64,000 bases of DNA, from assembly GCA_002291465.1 (NCBI GenBank), contig CP021238.1, forward strand, positions 930,001-994,000. The letters are read 5' to 3'. Shown one piece after another: positions 19,893-30,042 of the stretch (its first letter is position 1; each line of letters opens with the position of its first letter). This DNA is from Mycobacterium lepraemurium. GTDB taxonomy: Bacteria > Actinomycetota > Actinomycetes > Mycobacteriales > Mycobacteriaceae. The translations under genes and the position numbers were made by a program. A model generated the notes under the pieces. The model did not search any database, was not told the origin of the DNA, and saw only the letters and a list, made by a program, of their open reading frames with translations.

Positions 19893-21180
19893 CTATTTTG
19901 CCTGATTGTCGGCCGTGGCTGTGGGAGGAGCACCGGCCCGGTCGGATGGCGCGGCGGGCAACCGGGCCGCGCGGCGCAGCATCGGCGCGAACGCGACCCA
20001 GATGATCAGCGCGCCCAGCGACAGCCCGGCCAGCAACAAGAAGGCGGCGCGGAAACCGAGCTGCTGGGCGACGGCCCCGCCCAGTACCGGGGGTGAGGGC
20101 GCCGCCCAACCCTTGGGCGGCCATGATGGCGCCCTGACCGACGTTGATGTGGCCGGTGCCGTCCAGGATGCGGGCCACTAGGCCCGGCACCGCCACCGAC
20201 AGCATGCCGGCGCCGATGCCGTCGAGCACCTGCACCGGGATCACCCCCCAGCTGGTGATGACGCTGGCGGCGAGCACACCGCGGACCGGCAGCGCGGTCA
20301 GCGCGATCAGGATCGCCGGCCAATAGCCGCGCGTCGCCGCGATTCTCATGGCGAGCAGCGAGGCCGGGACCATCACGGCCTGGGCGACGACGACGGTGCT
20401 GGCCACGGTGGTGAACGGGTTGGCGTGGGTGGCGACGACGGCCAGGCCGTACAGCGGCAGCATCGCCGCGTTGCCCAGGTGGAAGAGCACCATGGCCGCC
20501 GCGAGCACCCGCAGCGGGCGGGACCGCGCCAGCACCCGCATCGCCTTGACCGGGGCCTCGCCGGCGGCCCGCGCCTCGCCGCGGGCGACGTGGTGGTCGA
20601 TGTCGCCGGCCGGGATGGTCAGCACCGCCGCGATGGTCGTGACCGCGAAACCCGCAGCGAGCCAGAAGATTCCGGCGTAGCAGAACACCCAGCCGGCCAC
20701 CCCGCTGAGGGCGGCACCCGCCATGTTGCCGGCATGGTTGTAGGCCTGGTTGCGACCGTTCTGCCGGGTGAACGCGGCCTGGCCGACCACCCCGAGGGTG
20801 ATGCCGATCATCGCGGGGGCGATCGTCGCCCCGGAGATGCACATGACGGCCTGCGCGGTGGCGACCGTCCAGAACTGCCGGGAGGTCAGGATCACCGCCG
20901 AGGCGGCGACGGCGGCCAGCCCGACCACGATGACGCAGCCGCGTTTATGCCGGGTGGCGTCGACGAGTGCACCCGCGGGGGCCACCGTGACCATGTCGAC
21001 GATCGCGCCCAGCGTCATCGCCACGCCGATGGCGCCCGTGGTCCAGCCGCGGCTTTGCAGCAGCACGCCCAGGAACGGGCCCATGCCGGCCTCCATGTCG
21101 GCCATGAAGAAGTGCACGGCCTGCAGCGCGACCCGGTCCCGGTTGCACGCCCGCGCCGTCGCCGTCATGCGATCACGCAT
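19893..21180 (-). pseudogene. MFS transporter, C-terminal frameshift
   Basis: Reads [20 protein letters not shown] with at least nine hydrophobic helices (for example [40 protein letters not shown]) up to [11 protein letters not shown]. Then one extra C in a C-run near 20095 throws the frame. The original end ([20 protein letters not shown] through TADNQAK, TAG at 19893-19895) lies in the next frame. The last two or three helices are therefore lost from the product. The shifted frame happens to remain open into prrA. Substrate unknown. Start 21180 or 21168. Confidence 0.72.
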
Positions 21181-21183
21181 GCC

Positions 21184-22194
21184 TTGATTGTGGCGAACGG
21201 TCCGGCGGCCAGGTTCATCCCGCTGTGGGACCAGACCGTGCCCGAGCGGCTGGGTGAGCCCTACCCCGAGATCATGCACGCGCTGAAGGTGCGCAGCGCC
21301 ATCACCCGGATCGCCAAAGAGGACGGCGTCGACATCGTGCACGACCACACCTTCGCCGGGCCGATGAACGCCCCGATCTACCAGGGGCTGGGCGTGCCCA
21401 CGGTGGTCACCGTACACGGCCCGATCGACGACGACCTGCATCCCTACTACCGCGAGCTCAGTGGCGACGTCGGCCTGGTGGCCATCAGCGACCGTCAGCG
21501 GCAGCTGGCTCCGGAGCTGAATTGGGTTGGCCGCGTACACAATGCGCTGCGCATCGACGAGTGGCCGTTTGAGACCGAAAAGCATGACTACGCACTGTTT
21601 TTGGACCGGTACGCGCCGTACAAGGGTGCGCACCTGGCGCTGCGGGCCGTGCACGAGGCCGGCATCCCGCTGGTACTGGCCGGCAAATGCAGTGAGCCCT
21701 CGGAAAAGGAGTACTTCGAGGACTGCGTGCGGTCGCTGCTCACCGACAACGACCACGTGTTCGGCGAGGCCGACGCGGTCAGCAAGCGAAAGCTGTTGTC
21801 GCGCGCCCGTTGCCTGCTGTTCCCGATCCAGTGGGAGGAGCCGTTCGGCATCGTGATGATCGAGGCGATGGTCTGCGGGACGCCCGTCGTCGCCCTGCGC
21901 GGCGGCGCGGTCTCGGAGGTGGTCGCCGACGGGGTCACGGGCGTGGTCTGCGATCACCCGGAGGAACTGCCCGGGGCCATCGCCCGGGCCCAGACCCTGG
22001 ACCCGCACGCATGCCGGCGCCACGTCGCCGCGAATTTCGCTGTGGCACAGTTCGGTTCGTCGTACGAAGCCATCTACCGCAACGTGCTGCAGCATGCGAC
22101 GGCGGCGCCGCGCCGGATGCGCAGCACCGGCCTGGTGGAATCGATCGAAACCGGAAGGCGCGCCTGCGACTTCAGGCAGAAGGCACCGGCATGA
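21184..22194 (+). pseudogene. glycosyltransferase (GT4-like), 5' truncated
   Basis: Covers the C-terminal ~335 residues of a GT-B glycosyltransferase: [36 protein letters not shown], the donor-domain [20 protein letters not shown], and the nucleotide-sugar motif [20 protein letters not shown] with [11 protein letters not shown]. The N-terminal strand-loop (GG-x-E type start plus ~60-70 residues) is absent. The gene now abuts the start of the divergent MFS gene, so a deletion at about 21180 is the likely cause. The stop overlaps the debranching-enzyme ATG by 3 bp (ATGA), so they formed one operon, probably in alpha-glucan or glycoconjugate metabolism (inference). Confidence 0.65.
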
Positions 22195-24311
22195 GCGTGG
22201 CGACGGCCTTCAACAGCGGTGCGCCGGCGCAGATCGGATCCGGCGGCGACGCCGTGACCCTGGTCGAGGGCGGAACGTTCTGCCTGTCCAACCGGCACGG
22301 CGACGTGCCGGTCGGCACCTCCTACGGCCTGTTCTTCCGGGACGCACGGGTGTTGTCGCGTTGGGAGCTGCGGGTGGACGGCCAAGTCGCTGAGGCGTTG
22401 TCGGTGGCGGCGACCGAGGCGTTCGCCGCTCAGTTCATCCTGCGCCGGGCACCGCGGTCGGGACTCGCCGACAGCACTCTGTTGATCGTGCGTGAGCGGT
22501 TGGTCGCCGACGGGCTGCGGGAAACCATTTCGCTGCACAACCTCGACAAGGAAAGCACGGTGGTGTCCCTGGAGCTCCACGCCGACGCCGACTTCGCCGA
22601 CCTGTTCGCGGTGAAAGAGGGGCGGGCGGCCACGGGCGGGGCCGACATGCACGTCGCCGACGGGGAACTGGTGCTGCGGGGGCGCGCCGATCAGGTGCGC
22701 GGCCTGACCGTGTCGGCCAGCGGCGACCCGATCGTGTTGCCCGGCTCGTTGAATTGGCGGGTGGTGGTTCCGCCGGGGGGACGCTGGCAGACCGAGGTCA
22801 TGGTCCAGCCGACGTGGTCGAATCGCAAGGTGCGGACCCGCATTCCGCGTGGCAAGGACATCGAGTCCAGCGCGCCGGCCCGCAAGATCGAGAGGTGGCG
22901 AGACACCGCGACCACGGTCGAGACCGACCACGCCGGGCTGGCGCAGATGTTGTGGCAGAACGAAAGTGACTTGGGCGCCTTGCTGATTCACGACGCCGAC
23001 GGCCGGGGCCGGCCGTACGTCGCCGCCGGTGCGCAGTGGTTCATGACGTTGTTCGGCCGGGACAGCCTGCTGACCGCGTGGATGGCCCTGCCGCTGGACG
23101 TGGGGCTCTCGATCGGCACGCTTCAGCGGCTGGCGGCCCTGCAGGGGCGGCGCGTCGACGCCCTCACCGAGGAGGAGCCGGGCCGCATCATGCACGAGAT
23201 CCGCCGCGGACCGGCCAGCGCGGACGTGTTGGGCGGCAGCGTCTATTACGGCACGGCCGACGCCACCCCGCTGTTCGTCATGCTGCTCGCCGAGAGCTGG
23301 CGGTGGGGCGCCGACGAGGCGGCCATCCGGTCGTTGCTGCCCGTGGCCGACGCCGCGTTGGCCTGGGCGGAGCAGTACGGGGACCGCGACGGCGACGGTT
23401 TCGTCGAATACCGGCGCGCCACCGACCGCGGCCTGATCAACCAGGGCTGGAAGGACAGCTTCAACGGCATCAACGACGCCAAGGGCCGGGTCGCCGAACC
23501 GCCGATCGCGCTGTGCGAGGTGCAGGGCTACGTCTACGCCGTGCTGCTCGCGCGGGCCGAACTCGCCGAGGGCATGGGCGAATTGGCGCAGGCGGCGCAG
23601 CTTCGTGAGCGTGCGCAGGCGTTGCGGACCCGATTCGCCGAGGCGTTCTGGCTGCCCGACCGCGGCTGGTATGCCGTCGCCCTGGACGGGCGCAAGGACC
23701 GCGTCGAGGCGTTGACGAGCAACGTCGGCCACTGCCTGTGGACGGGCATCCCCACCGACGAGCATGCGGTCGCCATCGTGGAACGGTTGGCCGGTGAGGA
23801 GATGGACTCGGGATTCGGGCTGCGCACCCTGGCCACCGCCATGGGCGCGTACAACCCGATGAGCTACCACAACGGCTCGGTGTGGCCACACGACACCGCG
23901 ATGACGGTGTCCGGCTTGCTGCGCTACGGGCACACCCCGGGAGCACTGGCTCTGGCCGAGCGTCTGGCGACGGGGCTCCTCGATGCGGCAGCGGCGTTCG
24001 GCGGACGGCTGCCCGAATTGCTCTGCGGCTTCCCGCGTTCCCAGTTCGCGTCGCCGGTGCCCTATCCCACGTCGTGTTCGCCGCAAGCGTGGGCCAGCGC
24101 CGCGCCGCTGCTGTTGCTGCGGTCGTTTCTGGGACTCGACCCGCACGTGCCGAACCGCGCCCTGACCGTGAAGCTGCACCTGCCGGCGGAGTGGGGCCGG
24201 ATCGCGTTGACCAACCTGCGCCTCGGCGCCACCACCGTGCAGCTCGAAGCCGAGGGCGAGACGGTCAAGGTGCAGGGCTTGGGCGACGATTGGCAGCTGG
24301 TGACGCCGTAG
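22191..24311 (+). CDS. glycogen debranching N-terminal domain / amylo-alpha-1,6-glucosidase family protein
   Basis: 706 aa, intact. The N-terminal beta-rich domain ([40 protein letters not shown] type) spans ~1-230. The C-terminal (alpha/alpha)6 barrel holds [78 protein letters not shown] and [13 protein letters not shown], typical for GH63/GDE_C-like glucosidases. Likely acts on alpha-1,6 branches of glucans. It still overlaps the truncated glycosyltransferase by 4 bp, so its transcription may have been disturbed when that gene lost its 5' end. Confidence 0.82.
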   Translation: MSVATAFNSGAPAQIGSGGDAVTLVEGGTFCLSNRHGDVPVGTSYGLFFRDARVLSRWELRVDGQVAEALSVAATEAFAAQFILRRAPRSGLADSTLLIVRERLVADGLRETISLHNLDKESTVVSLELHADADFADLFAVKEGRAATGGADMHVADGELVLRGRADQVRGLTVSASGDPIVLPGSLNWRVVVPPGGRWQTEVMVQPTWSNRKVRTRIPRGKDIESSAPARKIERWRDTATTVETDHAGLAQMLWQNESDLGALLIHDADGRGRPYVAAGAQWFMTLFGRDSLLTAWMALPLDVGLSIGTLQRLAALQGRRVDALTEEEPGRIMHEIRRGPASADVLGGSVYYGTADATPLFVMLLAESWRWGADEAAIRSLLPVADAALAWAEQYGDRDGDGFVEYRRATDRGLINQGWKDSFNGINDAKGRVAEPPIALCEVQGYVYAVLLARAELAEGMGELAQAAQLRERAQALRTRFAEAFWLPDRGWYAVALDGRKDRVEALTSNVGHCLWTGIPTDEHAVAIVERLAGEEMDSGFGLRTLATAMGAYNPMSYHNGSVWPHDTAMTVSGLLRYGHTPGALALAERLATGLLDAAAAFGGRLPELLCGFPRSQFASPVPYPTSCSPQAWASAAPLLLLRSFLGLDPHVPNRALTVKLHLPAEWGRIALTNLRLGATTVQLEAEGETVKVQGLGDDWQLVTP

Positions 24312-24317
24312 CGTCGC

Positions 24318-25445
24318 TCACCGGTGGCCCAGGTCGCTCAACTGGACGGCCAGCCGTCGCTGCACGCCCGGAATGCCTGCGGCCAAACGCATTCCGGCGT
24401 TGCTCAGGGGCCGCAGCGGGCGCGGCAGCGTCGCGACGCGGGTGAGCCGCAGCACCCGCTCGGCGCGTTGCCGCTGGGCGTCTCCGTACGCGTCGAGCAC
24501 GGTGTCCGGCCCGCCCCGGGCGATCTGTGCCAGCGCCGCGGCGAGCGAAATGGCATCGGTGATACCAAGATTCATGCCCTGCCTGCCGGTGGGGCTGTGC
24601 ACGTGAGCGGCGTCGCCGGCGAGCAGCAACCGGCCGGCATGATAGCGGTCGGCCCCCCGGTGATGGATGTGGAACCTCGAGCCCCACACCAGTTCGGTGA
24701 CCGTCGTGCGGCCCGGCCCGAACCCGCGGGTGTCCAGCAGCGACTGCACGAACTCCGCCGACGGCTCCGCGAGCGTGTCGGCGGTCAGCGCGACCACCCG
24801 CCAGATGCCGCCGGGCAGCGGCGCCAGCACGGTCAGCCCGTCGCCGGCGTAGAACAGGATCACCTCGTCGTCGGGCGCCTCGCCGGTCACCCGGACGTCG
24901 GCCAGTGCGAAGGACTCGGGGAATTCCCCTCCGGCGAAACCGATTCCGGCCTGTTGCCGAACGGTGCTGTGCATGCCGTCGGCCCCGACGACGTAGCCGG
25001 CCCGGATGGTGTCGCCGTCGTCGAAGGTCGCGGTGACGCCATCGGTGTCCTGGTGCAGGTGGCTCAGCGTCTTCGGGTGCAGCACGGCGCCGCCCAACTC
25101 GTGCAATCGTTGTAGCAGCAGTCGTTCGGTGTCGGCCTGGGAGAGCATCAGGGTGAACGGATATTGCGTCGGCAACTCGGTGAAGTCGACCGGGATCAGT
25201 ACGCGCGAACCCTGCAGCATGGTGAACCGGGGCGCGATCAGGCCGGCCTTCACCATCCGCCGGGCCACGTCGCGGTCGGTGAGCACCTCCAGGGTGCGTG
25301 CGTTGACGGCCGCGGCCCGGGAGGTGTTCTGACCCTCCGCCAGCTTGTCGGCCAGCACCGCGTCGACCCCGCGGGTGCGCAGCGCGGCGGCCAGCGCCAG
25401 GCCGGTGGCTCCGGCACCCACCACCAGGACATCGGTGTCGTTCAT
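24318..25445 (-). CDS. FAD-dependent aromatic-ring monooxygenase (PF01494 family)
   Basis: 375 aa from MNDTDVLVVGAGATGLALAA. FAD motifs: GxGxxG in VVGAGATGLALA, the DG motif YVVGADGMHSTVRQQAG, and GRLLLAGDAAHVHSPTGRQG with MNLGITDAI, as in p-hydroxybenzoate-hydroxylase-type enzymes. NAD(P)H and O2 are the expected co-substrates; the aromatic substrate is unknown. Divergent from a TetR gene across a 103-bp region packed with TGTCAAC/GTTGACA operator sites, so it is almost certainly that repressor's target. Intact. Confidence 0.88.
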   Translation of the reverse strand: MNDTDVLVVGAGATGLALAAALRTRGVDAVLADKLAEGQNTSRAAAVNARTLEVLTDRDVARRMVKAGLIAPRFTMLQGSRVLIPVDFTELPTQYPFTLMLSQADTERLLLQRLHELGGAVLHPKTLSHLHQDTDGVTATFDDGDTIRAGYVVGADGMHSTVRQQAGIGFAGGEFPESFALADVRVTGEAPDDEVILFYAGDGLTVLAPLPGGIWRVVALTADTLAEPSAEFVQSLLDTRGFGPGRTTVTELVWGSRFHIHHRGADRYHAGRLLLAGDAAHVHSPTGRQGMNLGITDAISLAAALAQIARGGPDTVLDAYGDAQRQRAERVLRLTRVATLPRPLRPLSNAGMRLAAGIPGVQRRLAVQLSDLGHR

Positions 25446-25470
25446 GGCTGGGCTCCTGTCTGCGGCGTTT

Positions 25471-25549
25471 TGTCAACGATTGTTGACATACTCCAGCCTG
25501 GCGCGCCGGCCGCAGTATGTCAACAGTTGTTGGCCTACACTTGTTGACA
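25471..25549. promoter_or_regulatory. TetR operator array (TGTCAAC-N4-GTTGACA)
   Basis: Three related sites lie between the divergent monooxygenase and TetR genes: a perfect dyad TGTCAACGATTGTTGACA at 25471-25488, an imperfect one (TGTCAAC-AGTT-GTTGGCC) at 25518-25535, and a half site GTTGACA at 25543-25549 touching the TetR ATG. Position and symmetry fit autorepression plus control of the monooxygenase. No Shine-Dalgarno fits before the TetR ATG, which suggests a leaderless transcript. Confidence 0.75.
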
Positions 25550-26094
25550 TGAAGAGGTCGTCGGAGGACACCAAGGCCGCCATCCTGGCCGCGGCGCGGC
25601 AGCGGTTCGGCGCGACCGGCTTTCACGGCACCACGATCCGCTCCATCGCGGCGGACGCGGGAATCGATCCCGCGATGGTCATGCGGTACTACGGCAGCAA
25701 AGAGAGGTTGTTCGCCGCCGCGGCCGAGTTCAATCTGCGGTTCCCCGATTTCACGACCATCGATCCCGCCGATGTCGGGCGGGCACTCGTCAGGCACTTC
25801 CTGGAGCGCTGGGAGAGTGACCCCGGGCTGGTGGTGCTGCTCCGGTCGAGTGCTACGAATACCGAAGCGGCGCAACGGATGAACGACATCTTCTCCGGTC
25901 AGGTTCGCCCGCTGGTGACCGCGTTGGCGCCCGCCGAAGACGCCGCGGTGCGGGCCGGGCTGATCGCCACCCAGATCCTGGGGATGGCGTTGTGCCGCTT
26001 CGTATTACGGCTGCCACCGGTGGTCGAGATGACGCCGGAGCAGATCGTCGACTGGCTGGGCCCGACGATCCAGCGCTACCTGGGGTTGGCTTAG
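25549..26094 (+). CDS. TetR-family transcriptional regulator
   Basis: 181 aa from MKRSSEDTKAAILAAARQRF. N-terminal helix-turn-helix: GFHGTTIRSIAADAGIDPAM, then VMRYYGSKERLFAAA, textbook TetR. The remaining helices form the ligand-binding domain; the C-terminus (TPEQIVDWLGPTIQRYLGLA) resembles the TetR_C_17-type regulators. The ligand is unknown but is probably the substrate of the divergent monooxygenase. Confidence 0.9.
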   Translation: MKRSSEDTKAAILAAARQRFGATGFHGTTIRSIAADAGIDPAMVMRYYGSKERLFAAAAEFNLRFPDFTTIDPADVGRALVRHFLERWESDPGLVVLLRSSATNTEAAQRMNDIFSGQVRPLVTALAPAEDAAVRAGLIATQILGMALCRFVLRLPPVVEMTPEQIVDWLGPTIQRYLGLA

Positions 26095-26132
26095 GCGGCC
26101 GGCCCGCGGGCGGCGAGGCGCGTTATCGACAG

Positions 26133-27605
26133 TCAGGGCAATCCGACCCGCCGGTAGCGGCGCAGCCGGGCGGCCAGCCGCTCGTCGGCGGGTATCTCGC
26201 GCAGCGCAGCCACCTCGGCGGCGACGGCGAGCGCCAACCGTCGCGCGAACTCGACCGGCTCGTCGGCGGCATCGGGATGCTCGGGCACGATCACGTCGAC
26301 GATGCCCGACGCCAGCAGATCGCGCGACCGGATGCCTTGTGCCGCAGCCAGTTCCGAGGCGTGGTCGGCGTCGCGGAAGACGATCGCGCTGGCGCCCTCC
26401 GGCGGCAGCGGGGCCAGCCAGCCGTGCAGCGCGGCCAGCACCCGGTCGGCGGGCACCATCGCCAGGGCGGGCCCGCCGCTGCCCTGCCCGAGCAGCACCG
26501 ACACCGTCGGGGTGTCCAGGGTGACCAGCTCGGCCAGACACTGGGCGATCTGGCCGGCCAGCCCGCCCTGTTCGGCCTCGGCCGACAACGCCGGCCCCGC
26601 GGTGTCGATCACCAGCACCAGCGGCAGCCGCAGTTCCGCAGCCAGGGCCATGCCGCGGCGGGCCTCGCGCAGCGACGCGGGGCCCACCAACCCGCCGGTC
26701 AGACGCTGCTGGCCGAGCACCACCACGGGCTGGCCGGCGAACCGGGCCAGCGCCAACAGCGTGGTCGCCGCCTCGCCCTGGCCGGTCCCCGACAACAGCA
26801 CGGGGTCGGTGGCGCCGTGCCGCAGCAACAGCCGCACACCCGGGCGGTCCGGCCGTCGCGAGGCGACCACCGAGTCCCACGCCGCGACGTCGGGTATCGG
26901 CTCGGGCGGCGGCGGCGTGGTCAGCGGCTCGGGGGCGTCGGCGATGACGGTCATCGCGCGGTCCAGCGTGCGGCGCAGCTCGTCGAGCGGGACGACGCAG
27001 TCGATCACTCCGCGCCGCTGCAGGTTCTCCGCGGTCTGGACGCCCTCGGGGAACGGCTCGCCGTAGAGCAGCTGGTAGACCCGCGGGCCCAGGAAGCCGA
27101 TCAGCGCGCCCGGCTCGGCGACCGTGACATGACCGAGCGAACCCCACGACGCGAACACCCCGCCGGTGGTCGGATTGCGCAGATAAACCAGGTAGGGCAG
27201 GTGCGCCTGCTTGTGCAGCCGGACGGCCGCCGTGATCTTCACCATCTGCAGGAACGCGACCGTGCCCTCCTGCATGCGGGTGCCGCCCGAGCTCGGCGAG
27301 GCCAGCAGCGGCAGCTCCTCGGCCGTCGCCCGCTGCACCGCCGCGGTGATCCGTTCCGCCGCGGCCACCCCGATCGAGCCGCCGAGAAAGCCGAACTCGC
27401 ACACCACCACCGCGACCCGGCGACCGAAGATGCGGCCCTCGCCGGTCAGCACCGACTCGTCGAGACCCGTCGCGGCGCGGGCGTCGGCCAGCTCTTGCGC
27501 GTAGGCCGCGCTGACCGGCACGGCCAGCGGCTCGCTGTCCCAGCGGAGGAAGGAATTTTCGTCCAGCACCGCATCGCGTAGTTGACCAGCCCTGATACGA
27601 CTCAT
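26133..27605 (-). CDS. accD3: acetyl/propionyl-CoA carboxylase carboxyltransferase subunit AccD3
   Basis: 490 aa (M. tuberculosis 495). Two crotonase-like carboxyltransferase halves: N-terminal [40 protein letters not shown] and [21 protein letters not shown]-terminal [20 protein letters not shown] and [20 protein letters not shown]. It transfers carboxybiotin CO2 to acyl-CoA as part of an acyl-CoA carboxylase with a biotinylated alpha subunit encoded elsewhere. Divergent from echA6 with only 27 bp between starts, so promoters overlap. Intact. Confidence 0.9.
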   Translation of the reverse strand: MSRIRAGQLRDAVLDENSFLRWDSEPLAVPVSAAYAQELADARAATGLDESVLTGEGRIFGRRVAVVVCEFGFLGGSIGVAAAERITAAVQRATAEELPLLASPSSGGTRMQEGTVAFLQMVKITAAVRLHKQAHLPYLVYLRNPTTGGVFASWGSLGHVTVAEPGALIGFLGPRVYQLLYGEPFPEGVQTAENLQRRGVIDCVVPLDELRRTLDRAMTVIADAPEPLTTPPPPEPIPDVAAWDSVVASRRPDRPGVRLLLRHGATDPVLLSGTGQGEAATTLLALARFAGQPVVVLGQQRLTGGLVGPASLREARRGMALAAELRLPLVLVIDTAGPALSAEAEQGGLAGQIAQCLAELVTLDTPTVSVLLGQGSGGPALAMVPADRVLAALHGWLAPLPPEGASAIVFRDADHASELAAAQGIRSRDLLASGIVDVIVPEHPDAADEPVEFARRLALAVAAEVAALREIPADERLAARLRRYRRVGLP

Positions 27606-27632
27606 GAGACGAGGCTATATAGGGTGGTTGCC

Positions 27633-28364
27633 ATGATCGGTGTTACCCGGGACGAAGCCGTTTTGACCATCGGGCTGCAGCGCCCCGAGCGCCGCAACGC
27701 CCTGGACTCCCAGCTCGTCGAGGAGCTGCGGGAGGCCGTGCTGAAGGCGGGCGACGGCTCCATCCGCGCGATCGTGCTGACCGGTCAGGGCACAGTGTTC
27801 TGCGCCGGCGCCGACCTGAGCGGCGACGCGTTCGCCGCGGACTACCCCGATCGGCTGATCGAGCTGCACAAGGTGCTGGACGCCACGCCGATCCCGGTGA
27901 TCGGGGCCATCAACGGCCCGGCCATCGGCGCCGGGCTGCAGCTGGCCATGCAATGCGACCTGCGGGTCGTGTCGCCGGACACGTTCTTCCAGTTCCCGAC
28001 GTCGAAATACGGCCTGGCCCTTGACAACTGGAGCATCCGGCGGCTGTCGACGCTGGTCGGCCACGGGCGGGCGCGGGCCATGCTGCTGGCCGCGGAGAAG
28101 CTGACCGCCGAGGTGGCGCTGCAGACCGGGATGGCCAACCGCATCGGGACGCTGGCCGACGCGCAGGCCTGGGCCGCCGAGATCGCGGGCCTCGCGCCGC
28201 TGGCCATCCAGCACGCCAAGCGGGTGCTCAACGACGACGGCGCCATCGAAGAGGCCTGGCCGGTGCACAAGGAACTGTTCGATAAGGCCTGGGGCAGCCA
28301 GGACGTCATCGAAGCCCAGGTCGCCCGAACAGAGAAGCGTCCGCCGAAGTTCCAGGGGGCCTGA
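27633..28364 (+). CDS. echA6: enoyl-CoA hydratase-like protein EchA6
   Basis: 243 aa from [20 protein letters not shown], the same length as M. tuberculosis EchA6. Crotonase fold with oxyanion-hole strands [12 protein letters not shown] and [20 protein letters not shown]. EchA6 lacks hydratase activity and shuttles acyl-CoA into the FAS-II/mycolic acid pathway; it is the target of tetrahydropyrazopyrimidine inhibitors in M. tuberculosis. Intact, as expected for an essential cell-wall gene. Followed after 5 bp by the Rv0906-like gene. Confidence 0.92.
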   Translation: MIGVTRDEAVLTIGLQRPERRNALDSQLVEELREAVLKAGDGSIRAIVLTGQGTVFCAGADLSGDAFAADYPDRLIELHKVLDATPIPVIGAINGPAIGAGLQLAMQCDLRVVSPDTFFQFPTSKYGLALDNWSIRRLSTLVGHGRARAMLLAAEKLTAEVALQTGMANRIGTLADAQAWAAEIAGLAPLAIQHAKRVLNDDGAIEEAWPVHKELFDKAWGSQDVIEAQVARTEKRPPKFQGA

Positions 28365-28369
28365 CGATC

Positions 28370-29479
28370 ATGCGGGGGACGCTGCGGCTGGTCGCCGGGA
28401 CGGCGTCGCTGACGGTCGGCGGTTGGCTGGTGCGCGCTCTGCACGGCGCTCCGGACGCCCTGGGCGCCGACCCCGCGTCGATCGCGGCCGTGACGTCCGG
28501 CTCGCCGCACTTCCGCGACGGCGCCTTCGTCAACCTCGAGCCCGCCTCCGAAATCAAGATGGACCGCGAGCAGCTGCGGCTGATCGCGTGGGAGCTGATC
28601 GCGAACCGGGGCGGCAGCCGTCCGCCGGCGGCGATCCCGCTGGCCTCACCGGGGGTCGTCGACGCCGACCCCAGCCGGTTGGCGGTCAGCTGGTTCGGCC
28701 ACTCCACGGCGCTGCTGGAAATCGACGGGTACTGGGTGCTCACCGATCCGGTGTGGAGCGAGCGGTGTTCGCCGTCCGACATCGTGGGGCCGCAACGGCT
28801 GCATCCGCCACCGATCCAACTCGAAGGGCTGCCCGCCGTCGATGCGGTGGTGATCAGCCACGACCACTACGACCACCTCGACATCGACACCGTCCGGGCG
28901 CTGGCCCGCACCCAGCGCGCCCCATTTTTCGTGCCGCTGGGTGTCGGCGCCCACCTGCGCCGGTGGGGGATCCCCGAGCAGCGGATCGTCGAGCTCGACT
29001 GGCACCAGAGCGGCAAGGTCGACGAGCTGACCGTGACCTGCGTGCCGGCGCGGCACTTCTCGGGACGCTTCCTGGACCGCAATACCACGCTGTGGGCGTC
29101 GTGGGCGTTGGCCGGCCCGACCCATCGTGCCTACTTCGGCGGCGACACCGGCTACACCAAGACCTTCGCCCAGACCGGCGCCGAGCACGGGCCGTTCGAC
29201 CTGACCCTGCTGCCCATCGGGGCCTACAACACGGCCTGGCCGGACGTGCACATGAACCCCGAGGAAGCGGTGCGGGCACACCGGGACGTCACCGACGACG
29301 GGCTGCTGGTGCCGATCCACTGGGGCACCTTCCGGTTGGCGCCGCACCCGTGGGCCGAACCTGTTGAGCGCCTGCTCGCCGCCGCCGAGCCGGCGAAGGT
29401 GAAGGTGGCGGTGCCGGTCCCCGGTCAGCGCATCGATCCCGCGGCCCCGCAGAAACCCGACCCGTGCTGGCGGCTCTGA
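28370..29479 (+). CDS. metallo-beta-lactamase-fold phospholipase-like hydrolase (Rv0906-like, NAPE-PLD type)
   Basis: 369 aa. N-terminal hydrophobic segment (LRLVAGTASLTVGGWLVRAL) is a possible anchor. Metal site HxHxDH is VVISHDHYDHLDIDTVRALA; the further ligands are in VPARHFSGR, YFGGDTGYTKTF and LVPIHWGTFRL. The fold and the motif GWFGHST-like SWFGHSTALLEIDGYWVLTD match the NAPE-PLD/UlaG-type zinc hydrolases. Probably acts on a lipid phosphodiester (inference). Intact and co-transcribed with echA6. Confidence 0.85.
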   Translation: MRGTLRLVAGTASLTVGGWLVRALHGAPDALGADPASIAAVTSGSPHFRDGAFVNLEPASEIKMDREQLRLIAWELIANRGGSRPPAAIPLASPGVVDADPSRLAVSWFGHSTALLEIDGYWVLTDPVWSERCSPSDIVGPQRLHPPPIQLEGLPAVDAVVISHDHYDHLDIDTVRALARTQRAPFFVPLGVGAHLRRWGIPEQRIVELDWHQSGKVDELTVTCVPARHFSGRFLDRNTTLWASWALAGPTHRAYFGGDTGYTKTFAQTGAEHGPFDLTLLPIGAYNTAWPDVHMNPEEAVRAHRDVTDDGLLVPIHWGTFRLAPHPWAEPVERLLAAAEPAKVKVAVPVPGQRIDPAAPQKPDPCWRL

Positions 29480-29716
29480 ATCTGTCGTCGCCGCGTTAGG
29501 GTTGGGTCAGTGTCAGGGTGAGGTTGCCGCGTGTTGCGGTGGTTGGATCCTGATCACCTGGTGTCTGGCTCATGGGGTGGTGCCGCCTTGGGGTTGGCGT
29601 TCATGCGTTTTGTCGACGCCAGGTGTGAAGGACCGGCCGGCGTGACTTGATAGGAGCGTGGCATCCGCCCCCACTGAGATGTGTCCGCCGACCGGCCCAA
29701 CCGTCACCTCACAGTG

Positions 29717-29738
29717 AAGGAGGCAACCTCCATGGTTG
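29717..29738 (+). promoter_or_regulatory. transposase RBS inside a hairpin
   Basis: A strong Shine-Dalgarno AAGGAGG (29717-29723) lies 8 nt before the ATG. Its GGAGG pairs perfectly with CCTCC directly before the start (GGAGG-CAA-CCTCC, 29719-29731). CAACC (24-28) can alternatively pair with GGTTG across the start codon. Both structures would hide the initiation site, a common way to keep transposase expression low. Confidence 0.5.
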
Positions 29739-30042
29739 TTGTTGGAGCCGATGTACACAAGCGCACGCATACGTTCGTTGCGGTCGACGATGTGGGGCGT
29801 AAGCTCGGTGAAAAGGTCGTCGCGGCGACCACCGCGGGTCATGCCGAGGCGGTGATGTGGGCCCGGGAACGTTTCGGTGCGCAGCTGGTGTGGGCGATCG
29901 AGGATTGTCGGCATCTGTCGGCGCGGTTGGAGCGTGACTTGATGGGCTTTGGCCAGGCGGTGGTGCGGGTGCCGCCGAAGTTGATGGCCCAAACCCGGGT
30001 GAGTGCACGCACGAGGGGTAAGTCCGATCCGATCGAACGCTG
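29732..30042 (+). pseudogene. IS110-family transposase, N-terminal fragment
   Basis: MVVVGADVHKRTHTFVAVDD starts a DEDD-type IS110 transposase: catalytic Asp in GADVHK, Glu in LVWAIEDCRHLSARLERDLM, then [20 protein letters not shown] and DPI. After DPI the frame leaves the family (a DAxAxA block is expected) and becomes ctpE sequence. About 103 of the ~400 expected codons remain. The helicoidal C-terminal domain with the catalytic Ser is absent, so the copy is dead. Confidence 0.8.

Larger units (their letters stand above)
29480..30042 (+). mobile_element. IS110-family insertion sequence, 3' truncated
   Basis: Carries a ~250-bp left non-coding segment typical of IS110-family elements and the first ~103 codons of the transposase; the rest is missing at the junction with ctpE near 30040. 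The left boundary cannot be fixed because IS110 elements often lack inverted repeats; it lies between the Rv0906-like stop and 29732. By comparison with the M. tuberculosis order, the Rv0907 gene and the 5' half of ctpE are missing here, so the element marks a deletion of about 3 kb. Confidence 0.7.

Noticed and set aside
19186..22095. 969-codon MFS-PrrA fusion as a real gene
   Set aside because: The MFS half goes out of frame after a C-run before reaching prrA, and prrA has its own standard start; treated as two genes.
22074..24179. 701-codon minus-strand frame antisense to the debranching enzyme
   Set aside because: Shadow of a clearly conserved plus-strand gene; no motif, no RBS.
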